This document shows positions 1 through 4,938 of a stretch of DNA of 7,627 nucleotides, in pieces. Origin of the DNA: SAR202 cluster bacterium (lineage in GTDB: Bacteria > Chloroflexota > Dehalococcoidia > Lucifugimonadales > JASMAO01); assembly GCA_030754315.1 (NCBI GenBank), contig JASMAO010000032.1, forward strand, positions 1-7,627, written 5' to 3'. How positions within the stretch are numbered: position 1 is the stretch's first letter; every line of letters begins with the position of its first letter. Both the position numbers and the translations under genes were made by a program. The notes beneath the pieces are model-generated. The model made no database searches and was not told where the DNA came from. It was given only the letters and a program-made list of their open reading frames with translations.

Positions 1-416
1 CCCGCTACGACATCCCTCGACTCATGGTTGCCCTTTTGTAACACACGGGTTGGAGAACCTTCCTGGCCCGGCTGAAAAAAGAAAGTCTGGAAGCCGCGGT
101 CGTAGTTCATCTCGCTCCGTACGTAGAAAGGAGTGTCCACCACAGCGGCGGTGTGATATCCGTTTTCAGATAGGGTCTGGGCTAGAGTACGCTCACCTAA
201 TGGAAGCGGGTCCCATCCCATGAAAGAAATGGTCCATTTCCCGGTGGCATGGTCGGCTCGGGTCGGCATTGTGGGAAACCCAGAGGCATAGTGACGATCA
301 AAACGAACCGACTTAGCAGCCAAAGCGTCTAGGGAAGGTGTTCTGACCTCGATGTTGCCGTAAGCGCCTAGATGATCCTGGCGGAATGTATCTGCCACTA
401 TCCAGATAACATTCAT
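1..416 (-). CDS. Sulfatase/alkaline-phosphatase superfamily hydrolase, N-terminal 138 codons (runs off left edge)
   Basis: The frame is open from an ATG at 416 to the window edge, giving 138 codons and no stop. The product begins MNVIWIVADTFRQDHLGAYG, the classic start of the sulfatase superfamily: a hydrophobic beta strand, then Asp9 as the expected first metal ligand, then the DHLGAYG block. A 'TPSLDALAAKSVRFDRHYA' block follows at about residues 26-44. The nucleophile segment is at residues 49-59, TMPTRADHATG, which aligns with the sulfatase consensus C/S-x-P-x-R-x4-TG. Thr49 stands where Cys or Ser would be converted to formylglycine, so a sulfatase mechanism is doubtful; a phosphodiesterase or phosphatase with a Thr nucleophile is a reasonable alternative. 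AAGGAG lies 9 nt before the ATG and fixes the start. There is no signal peptide, so a cytoplasmic location is likely. The C-terminal metal ligands lie outside the window. The superfamily is secure; the substrate is unknown. Confidence 0.88.
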   Translation of the reverse strand, partial: MNVIWIVADTFRQDHLGAYGNIEVRTPSLDALAAKSVRFDRHYASGFPTMPTRADHATGKWTISFMGWDPLPLGERTLAQTLSENGYHTAAVVDTPFYVRSEMNYDRGFQTFFFQPGQEGSPTRVLQKGNHESRDVVA

Positions 417-425
417 ATTCTATAG

Positions 426-431
426 CTCCTT
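426..431 (-). promoter_or_regulatory. Ribosome binding site of the sulfatase-fold gene
   Basis: On the minus strand AAGGAG is followed by 9 nt and then the ATG at 416. It is a good Shine-Dalgarno match at normal spacing and supports this start over any later one. Confidence 0.7.
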
Positions 432-614
432 TTTGATCCAAAAGAATTGAATTAGGACGTTACATAAACCCATCATTAAACGTGGGGGACGAAACCACTA
501 CTCCGGTAAGCTTATCACGGCGCGTGTTAGCCAATTAAAGCCTCCTTTTTGTTCACAGGTCATCGACTTCCCATAATGAAGTAGTTTACCCGATATCCCA
601 CGCACCGCAGTGGT

Positions 615-629
615 TGGCAAATACTGCCA
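615..629. repeat. Inverted repeat TGGCA-N5-TGCCA
   Basis: This is a perfect inverted repeat with 5-bp arms around AATAC. Its size and its place between two divergent genes would suit a dimeric regulator, but arms this short also arise by chance. No regulator gene lies in the window to match it with. Confidence 0.3.
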
Positions 630-780
630 TTATTCTAGCCCCAAAATCGCCATGAACTAAAACGCTTAACCCGCTAATAACCAATAGACCAATAACTGAC
701 GAGGCCTGAGATTCAAGAAAAAAGCCCTGAAAATCAATCTGGCATCTCCTCTCATTCAAGTACATGTTAAACTCATTTTG

Positions 781-809
781 TTTCCGTTGGATCGGTCTCT
801 TAGTAGAAT
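781..809 (+). promoter_or_regulatory. Weak sigma70-like promoter candidate for the MFS gene
   Basis: A -10-like TAGAAT (804-809; 5 of 6 to TATAAT) follows a poor -35, TTTCCG (781-786; 3 of 6), at a 17-bp spacer. The predicted start near 816 would put the 12-bp palindrome at 826-837 just inside the transcript, a plausible operator position. The weak -35 keeps this tentative. Confidence 0.25.
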
Positions 810-825
810 CCTAATTACGACTTCA

Positions 826-837
826 CAGAGATCTCTG
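826..837. repeat. Perfect 12-bp palindrome CAGAGATCTCTG
   Basis: This is a gapless 12-bp palindrome whose symmetry ends at the flanking bases (A on both sides). It lies about 10 bp after the predicted start point of the MFS promoter candidate and about 60 bp before the MFS start codon. It may be an operator. One or two palindromes of this length are expected by chance in a window this size. Confidence 0.35.
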
Positions 838-859
838 ATACCTACACAGGAGAGATACA

Positions 860-898
860 CTGCCCCCCAACTCCAAGATATTTAACGTAAGGTTTTGA
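860..898 (+). CDS. Possible 12-codon leader ORF upstream of the MFS gene
   Basis: A strong Shine-Dalgarno, AGGAGAG (848-854), has no ATG, GTG or TTG at normal distance. The only initiator-like codon there is CTG at 860, 5 nt downstream. It opens a 12-codon frame (first residue as Met: MPPNSKIFNVRF) that ends in TGA at 896-898. That stop overlaps the MFS TTG start at 895 in the arrangement TTGA, which is typical of translational coupling. The MFS TTG has no well-spaced Shine-Dalgarno of its own, so coupling would explain how it starts. CTG is a rare initiator and the frame is very short, so this is speculative. Confidence 0.2.
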   Translation: MPPNSKIFNVRF

Positions 899-2235
899 GA
901 GGACAAGAATGGCCGGAACGGAAACATCCCTCGCCTAGAGATATGAATTTGAAAACAAGCACCCAAGCTGAATCAACAGATCATCCAAAGTCGCGTCTGG
1001 AATCCATTAAAACCGGAATCAATCGTCACGCGGACATGTTGGATTCCTTCCGATACCGGGATTACAGGTGGCTATGGATTAGTTCGTTCACTTCGTTCCT
1101 CGCGATGAACGCCCAGATGATTGTCAGAAGTTGGGTCATCCTACGCTTGACTAACGACTCGCCAATGGCCCTTGCCTGGATAACGCTCTCCTTTTCAATT
1201 CCGATGATATTCGTCTCCATGGTGGGAGGTGCACTCGCAGACAGCATCCCTCGGCGTAGGATGATGGTGATAGGCCAGACCGGAAACGCTGCGGTCACGT
1301 TGGTCATAGCAACTCTTGATGCCACCGGTTTGATCACCTTCTGGCATCTGATGGCATCTGGCTTCCTAGCAGGTTCGATGATGGCGTTCAACATGCCCAG
1401 CAGGCAAGCCATCATCTCGGACATCGTACCCGAGGAAAAGTTGATGAATGCCATAGCGTTATCGAATTCCGGTATGAATCTCACCAGAATAGTGGGTCCT
1501 GCAATCGCCGGAGTGCTGATCATATTCATTGGCACCGGGGGCGTTTTTTACCTGATAGCGGGCATTTACGCCCTGTCGGTAATATCTGTTGTCATGGTCG
1601 ACGCCGGAAAGGTTGCGGTAGGAAGCTCCGGGCGCGGCATCTTCACCAACATCAAGGAAGGATTCGCATACGCTGCGAGCAATCCAACTCTGCTCTCACT
1701 GATCATCATGGCATTCATACCGGTCCTATTCGGTATGTCATACTACGCCTTACTGCCCGCTTGGGCGCGTGAGGCTCTGAACGTTCAGTCCGACGGTCTC
1801 GGCATGCTAATGATGATAATGGGTATTGGCGCGCTGAGCGGCAGTCTGAGCCTAGCAGGTCTCACAAATTTCAAAAAACGAGGCATACTACTGCTTGGAT
1901 CCTGTGTAGTATGGGGCATAACATTGGCAGCGTTTTCCCAGGCCACCTCTTATGCAGTCGCAGTACCCCTGCTTTTAGTTGTCGGTCTAACCAGCTCCAT
2001 GTTCATGGCCCTCAATTTCACCCTCCTTCAAGTCAACGCGGTGCCAGAGATGCGTGGTAGGATTATGTCAATTGCAATGATGAGTTTCGGAGTTTTCCCA
2101 CTCAGCGCGGTGCCTTTCGGCATCCTCGCCGAGAGGACAGGAACAGCATCAGCACTTTTTCTCAGTGGCGCCCTCCTAACCGCTTTCACAATGATATTTC
2201 TGCTAGCTTATCCGCGATTCCGAAAGATTCCATAG
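895..2235 (+). CDS. Major facilitator superfamily exporter (MFS_3 / EntS-like)
   Basis: This is a 446-residue integral membrane protein, the usual size for 12-helix MFS carriers and probably a proton-driven exporter in the inner membrane. After a hydrophilic N-terminus of about 50 residues come FRYRDYRWLW (52-61) and the first helix, the family's typical opening. MFS motif A is at about 111-122 (GGALADSIPRRR). The MFS_3 hallmark MPSRQAIISDIVP starts at 167, followed by NAIALSNSGMNLTRIVGPAIAG (about 186-207). The second half has further helices and a motif-A-like MRGRIMSIAMMSFG near 390-403. The start is uncertain. TTG at 895 follows an in-frame stop at 883 and lacks a well-spaced Shine-Dalgarno; ATG at 943 (residue 17) and ATG at 1036 (residue 48, just before the conserved FRYRDYRW) are alternatives. 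The family includes siderophore and drug exporters; the cargo cannot be read here. The gene faces a convergent PIG-L gene. Confidence 0.92.
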   Translation: MRGQEWPERKHPSPRDMNLKTSTQAESTDHPKSRLESIKTGINRHADMLDSFRYRDYRWLWISSFTSFLAMNAQMIVRSWVILRLTNDSPMALAWITLSFSIPMIFVSMVGGALADSIPRRRMMVIGQTGNAAVTLVIATLDATGLITFWHLMASGFLAGSMMAFNMPSRQAIISDIVPEEKLMNAIALSNSGMNLTRIVGPAIAGVLIIFIGTGGVFYLIAGIYALSVISVVMVDAGKVAVGSSGRGIFTNIKEGFAYAASNPTLLSLIIMAFIPVLFGMSYYALLPAWAREALNVQSDGLGMLMMIMGIGALSGSLSLAGLTNFKKRGILLLGSCVVWGITLAAFSQATSYAVAVPLLLVVGLTSSMFMALNFTLLQVNAVPEMRGRIMSIAMMSFGVFPLSAVPFGILAERTGTASALFLSGALLTAFTMIFLLAYPRFRKIP

Positions 2236-2298
2236 GGATACAACGAATCATCTCCAGTTTGTAAAGCACTGATCTAGAACCCTACTAATCTTTCCACA

Positions 2299-2332
2299 TT
2301 TCAGTACGCTTGTAACCAGGGCGCAACTGAAA
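2299..2332. terminator. Hairpin in the convergent gap (possible terminator)
   Basis: TTTCAGT (2299-2305) pairs with ACTGAAA (2326-2332), and inside it CGC (2307-2309) pairs with GCG (2321-2323), leaving an 11-nt loop. It lies between the converging MFS and PIG-L genes, where a shared terminator would be expected. Neither strand has a clear run of T after the stem, so intrinsic termination is not well supported. Confidence 0.25.
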
Positions 2333-2360
2333 TTGAAATCCACGAAAATCCCACCAACAA

Positions 2361-3257
2361 TTATGGCCTTAACTTGTATGCTTCGGGTGGAGTGGCTGAA
2401 GCCGTGTTACGGGCAGAACCGCGACCAGAATGGAGAACTGTAGGCTCATATTCTTTACCCACAACTCGAGATGGCATAGGGAGACTATCGTACGTGGTCG
2501 CATGCGGCCTCAAGAACGGTTCAGCATAAGCACAGCCAGCAATCATTCCCCAACGACCATCCCGAGCCTCTGCGATCCATCTAGCTGTTTCACCTTCATA
2601 ACCCTGGCTGGTGAGTTGATCCATCGCCTGAACCTTCTTATGTATCACAGATGTGGTATCTACCCAGACATCTGGCACAATGCCTGGCATCAGGAAATTA
2701 TTTGAGTTAGCCTCCTCCCCACCAGCAAATGAGAAAAAGACCTGTTTGACCCCGTGATATGAATCAACACCATCAAACTCTCCGACCCGATTGCCGACAA
2801 TCTCTAGGGCCTTCATAACTATACGTCCGGATGTTGGATGGTCATTGATTGAGGGACCGTTATCGACAGGGAAGTGTGTGATTACAATATCAGGCGCAAC
2901 TTTACGGATCACATCTGCGAGCTCATGGGCCTTGTCCAAGTCGAAGTATATCTCGTGATCTGTCCATCCCAGAAGGATCAGTTCATTCACTCCTAACACG
3001 TCAGCAATCCGTTCCGCCTCTCTTGCCTTAAAGTCCCTATAGGTCTCAAGAGTCATTGTCTTCAGGTCGGGGTCTCGTTTGTGCTCAGGTAACGCCTTTT
3101 GGTCTGCCAGCCACTGCATGTGATGCCGTTCCCCGTGTGTGAGTACTACACTGGTAACATTGTCTCCTCTGCCTGCATGGAGTGCCACAGTGCCAGATGC
3201 TTCAGTAGCGCTGTCTGCTGGGTGAGGGTAGACGACTAGTATGTTGAATGGACTCAA
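2361..3257 (-). CDS. PIG-L/LmbE-family protein with altered catalytic motif
   Basis: The 298-residue product has the PIG-L (LmbE/MshB) layout: the ILVVYPHPAD strand-loop (6-15), a VTSVVLTHGERHH strand (34-46), 'ELILLGWTDHEI' (92-103), and 'PDIVITHFPVDN' (122-133) leading to INDHPTSGR (137-145). Family members are zinc hydrolases that remove N-acyl groups, mostly from sugar conjugates. By analogy with MshB the zinc ligands His13, Asp16 and His147 correspond to His12, Asp15 and His140, and all are kept. The catalytic Asp15 of the HPDD motif is Ala14 here, and the helper His144 is Ile137. The protein may bind zinc but use other chemistry, or be weakly active. A TTG start is fixed by AGGAGGAG just upstream. 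There is no signal peptide. The gene appears monocistronic, 299 bp downstream of the NHL gene. The family is clear; the substrate is unknown. Confidence 0.87.
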   Translation of the reverse strand: MSPFNILVVYPHPADSATEASGTVALHAGRGDNVTSVVLTHGERHHMQWLADQKALPEHKRDPDLKTMTLETYRDFKAREAERIADVLGVNELILLGWTDHEIYFDLDKAHELADVIRKVAPDIVITHFPVDNGPSINDHPTSGRIVMKALEIVGNRVGEFDGVDSYHGVKQVFFSFAGGEEANSNNFLMPGIVPDVWVDTTSVIHKKVQAMDQLTSQGYEGETARWIAEARDGRWGMIAGCAYAEPFLRPHATTYDSLPMPSRVVGKEYEPTVLHSGRGSARNTASATPPEAYKLRP

Positions 3258-3261
3258 GACT

Positions 3262-3269
3262 CTCCTCCT
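3262..3269 (-). promoter_or_regulatory. Strong ribosome binding site that sets the PIG-L TTG start
   Basis: On the minus strand AGGAGGAG stands 4 nt before TTG at 3257 (6 nt counted from AGGAGG). This near-complete anti-16S match supports TTG as the true start. Confidence 0.8.
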
Positions 3270-3284
3270 GCAAAAATTTGCCTG

Positions 3285-3311
3285 ATTCTAACAAAAAGTC
3301 GTCCATGTAAA
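3285..3311 (-). promoter_or_regulatory. Candidate promoter of the PIG-L gene
   Basis: Read on the minus strand, TTTACA (3306-3311; 4 of 6 to the -35 consensus) is followed after 15 bp by TAGAAT (3285-3290; 5 of 6 to the -10). The spacer is 2 bp short of the optimum. The predicted start lies just upstream of the Shine-Dalgarno, giving a very short leader. Confidence 0.35.
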
Positions 3312-3390
3312 CACTTTGTGCAGAATTCGGAAACTGCCTGACAATGTAGGCACGGCACAAATCCGTCTATCAACATTTATCCAAATTGAC

Positions 3391-3556
3391 ATGAAAACCC
3401 AACTGCGTTCACATCAGCCGAGAATATCCGATCTTAAGGCCGAACAACTCGAATTAGCGCCTCAGACTGTACTGCCCATTGATACATATATGGAACCCTC
3501 AGAGCAGATGAATATGATATTTGCAAGTTACCGCAACAAGGAGAAGCCAACGCGTC
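3391..3556 (+). pseudogene. Possible remnant of a plus-strand gene in the PIG-L/NHL gap
   Basis: A plus-strand frame stays open from 3316 to a stop at 3655-3657, with an internal ATG at 3391. The stretch from 3391 to about 3556 translates to a protein-like segment (PRISDLKAEQLELAPQTVLP, then a YMEPSEQMNMIFASYRNKEK block). Beyond 3556 the frame lies antisense to the NHL gene and becomes low-quality, His-rich sequence. No Shine-Dalgarno precedes the ATG. The segment faintly recalls the N-terminus of carboxymuconolactone-decarboxylase/AhpD-like proteins, but I cannot confirm that. It could be a 5' gene fragment cut at a rearrangement junction, or a chance open frame. Confidence 0.2.
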
Positions 3557-4498
3557 CTATGTACGAGCGTATTTGTTCAGCCCATTTTGCTCCCCTACTT
3601 GGCCAACATACACATCACCATGTGCATCTATCCACAGGCCGTGAGGGCCTCCAGTAAACTGCCAAGATGCGGGGCCTCGCTCACCCCAAACGCCTATCAA
3701 CTCTCCGTCAAGCTTGTTCAGGCGGATGTGCCCTCCCGAAGTCCGATCAATGGGAGTGCGACCCGAAGCAGAGTGCATTACGTCATTCTCATCGATAAAA
3801 CCTTGGTTGGGGCCGGGTGACGACCATTCAAACAGGTATCCCCCGTTCTCATCGAAGACCTGAATTCGGTTATTTTCTCGATCCATAACATAAACCCTGT
3901 CGTTCTTATCGACGGTTATTCCATGAGGCAATTTGAATTCACCAGGACTTACCCCAGGGGCTGGATCGTATCCAAAAATAGTAAAGTCATACTCATGCCA
4001 ATCGCCAGAGCCCCAGGACACTTTCAGTTCCCCATCGGGACTCATCCTGTGGCATCGCGACTGCCTATACCCATCAGAAACGTATAAGTCACCGGATCCA
4101 GGGGCTAACACCGCGCATGTTGGCTGGTTGAAGGGCTTATCTGGAAGACCGGGCTGACCGGGGGTTCCAATAATTTGCAAGAGCTCACCCGCAGGGTTGT
4201 ATTGGCGAATGACGTGGTCCAAATTGTCCGTGAGGTATATCTGATCTTCGGGACTAATCCAGATGTGGTGAGGACTAACAAGTTTATCGCCTCCAAACTC
4301 CTTGATGAATTTGCCATTCCTGTCGAAGACGAGAATAGCACCACTGCGGTTATCAAATGACGTACTTGTGCGAGTGGCGACATATACATGGTCCTCAGAA
4401 TCAGTTGCCACATCGGAGGCGATACCTGGTATTTCGATGCTGGCCCAGTCCTCTACTGCCTCATATTGGTAATCACCTACACCTAAACGCTTGCCCAT
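3557..4498 (-). CDS. NHL-repeat beta-propeller, peptidyl-amidating-lyase (PAL)-like
   Basis: The 313-residue product is built from NHL repeats with the recurring D/N-x-v-YV and NNRIQVFD-type strands of a six-bladed propeller. It resembles the PAL domain of eukaryotic PAM, a zinc lyase that splits peptidyl-alpha-hydroxyglycine into amidated peptide and glyoxylate. His77 or His78 (SPHHIWI), His192 (LPHGITVD) and His286 (GPHGLWID) match the spacing of PAL's zinc ligands His585, His690 and His786. Tyr144 in VSDGYRQSR matches Tyr654, and Arg43 probably matches Arg533. The QPTCAV and DRENNRIQVF blocks also agree. PAL's Met784 position is Gly284. There is no signal peptide, unlike secreted PAM, so the substrate is probably a different small or cytoplasmic molecule. 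ATG is preceded by GGAGG at 9 nt. The gene is divergent from the ThDP enzyme gene, with its own promoter candidate. The fold is secure; the lyase function is inferred. Confidence 0.87.
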   Translation of the reverse strand: MGKRLGVGDYQYEAVEDWASIEIPGIASDVATDSEDHVYVATRTSTSFDNRSGAILVFDRNGKFIKEFGGDKLVSPHHIWISPEDQIYLTDNLDHVIRQYNPAGELLQIIGTPGQPGLPDKPFNQPTCAVLAPGSGDLYVSDGYRQSRCHRMSPDGELKVSWGSGDWHEYDFTIFGYDPAPGVSPGEFKLPHGITVDKNDRVYVMDRENNRIQVFDENGGYLFEWSSPGPNQGFIDENDVMHSASGRTPIDRTSGGHIRLNKLDGELIGVWGERGPASWQFTGGPHGLWIDAHGDVYVGQVGEQNGLNKYART

Positions 4499-4570
4499 TC
4501 CCTAGTACCTCCAGCCATGAAATTCATGATCGACATGCGAGATAGATTGCCTGAGGTTTCGTCACGAATC

Positions 4571-4599
4571 AAGATACCCGTATAGGATTCGGGTAACAA
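4571..4599 (-). promoter_or_regulatory. Candidate NHL-gene promoter with operator-like repeat in the spacer
   Basis: Read on the minus strand, TTGTTA (4594-4599; 4 of 6) is followed after exactly 17 bp by TATCTT (4571-4576; 4 of 6). The predicted start near 4564 gives a leader of about 65 nt. The spacer is covered by the perfect inverted repeat TACCCG-N9-CGGGTA (4575-4595), which also touches both hexamers. A regulator bound there would block or reshape the promoter. Confidence 0.45.
4575..4595. repeat. Inverted repeat TACCCG-N9-CGGGTA (possible operator)
   Basis: Perfect 6-bp arms are separated by 9 bp, so the arm centres are 15 bp apart, about one and a half helix turns. The repeat sits inside the candidate NHL promoter. 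I found no second exact copy upstream of the ThDP gene. The binding protein is unknown. Confidence 0.45.
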
Positions 4600-4663
4600 T
4601 GTATCCCAGAACTAAGATAATCCGAAAGGGCCATGTTTTTGGTTATCACAAGACTTTTGACCA

Positions 4664-4709
4664 GTTTCATTCAACATCTGTCTCCATACAATACAGATTT
4701 ATTTGAAAC
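4664..4709. repeat. Nested inverted repeat in the NHL/ThDP intergenic region
   Basis: Outer arms GTTTCA (4664-4669) and TGAAAC (4704-4709) enclose inner arms ATCTGT (4676-4681) and ACAGAT (4693-4698). The internal loops are 6 and 5 nt and the apical loop is 11 nt. It lies upstream of both promoter candidates, so it is more likely a DNA-binding or structural element than a transcribed RNA structure. It may be fortuitous. Confidence 0.3.
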
Positions 4710-4812
4710 CAGTGGTGCAGCTGGTCCATGACAGAATTGGAGAGCACCAGGTGACCAATTTTTCGTGACTCAATCTTCACCAAATCGAGTCCTCACATCC
4801 CGACCCCTCGGC

Positions 4813-4818
4813 TATAAT
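4813..4818 (+). promoter_or_regulatory. Consensus -10 box (TATAAT) for the ThDP/toroid operon
   Basis: This is an exact TATAAT about 120 bp before the ThDP gene start. No hexamer close to TTGACA lies 16-18 bp upstream and no TGn extension precedes it, so an activator may be needed or the match may be accidental. Transcription from here would give a leader of about 115 nt with a small GCCTG/CAGGC hairpin (4837-4856). Confidence 0.35.
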
Positions 4819-4938
4819 ATCGCCAATAATATACTTGCCTGAAGGGACAGCCAGGCTCGTCACAGATCTCCTCAACCCACAGTTAGCGTCCTGGCGCTGG
4901 CAAGATGGTGATCAATCGGATTAGAAAGGCATTGGCAA

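Larger units (their letters stand above)
417..894. other. Divergent intergenic region (478 bp)
   Basis: This region separates the minus-strand sulfatase-fold gene from the plus-strand MFS gene. I see no ORF of convincing length on either strand. It holds several short inverted repeats: ACTTC/GAAGT around a 7-nt loop (566-582), TGGCA/TGCCA around 5 nt (615-629), and the perfect 12-bp palindrome CAGAGATCTCTG (826-837). It also contains a weak plus-strand promoter (781-809) and a Shine-Dalgarno-led 12-codon ORF (848-898). I found no convincing minus-strand promoter for the sulfatase-fold gene. Confidence 0.6.
3258..3556. other. Intergenic region between the PIG-L and NHL genes (299 bp)
   Basis: It holds the PIG-L ribosome binding site and promoter candidate near its left end and the possible gene remnant over its right half. 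No terminator hairpin with a T-run was found just downstream of the NHL stop. The gap is long for two genes in one operon, so separate transcription is more likely. Confidence 0.5.
4499..4938. other. Divergent intergenic region with inverted repeats (440 bp)
   Basis: It separates the NHL gene (minus) from the ThDP enzyme gene (plus). From left to right: the NHL Shine-Dalgarno (4508-4512), the NHL promoter with an internal inverted repeat (4571-4599), a nested inverted repeat (4664-4709), TGGTGC/GCACCA (4713-4718 with 4744-4749), a consensus TATAAT (4813-4818), and a small GCCTG/CAGGC hairpin (4837-4856) in the presumed ThDP leader. No credible gene was seen. Confidence 0.6.

Noticed and set aside
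1062..1535. 157-codon open frame on the minus strand
   Set aside because: It lies fully antisense to the MFS gene, whose transmembrane and motif pattern is unmistakable. The translation resembles no domain.
3557..3820. Plus-strand open frames over the 3' part of the NHL gene
   Set aside because: They are antisense to the NHL propeller coding sequence, which has an intact C-terminal blade and a natural stop; their translations are low quality.
4837..4856. GCCTG/CAGGC hairpin in the presumed ThDP leader, considered as a riboswitch or attenuator
   Set aside because: The stem has only 5 bp with a 10-nt loop and no T-run or alternative pairing. No ThDP-riboswitch core was recognised.
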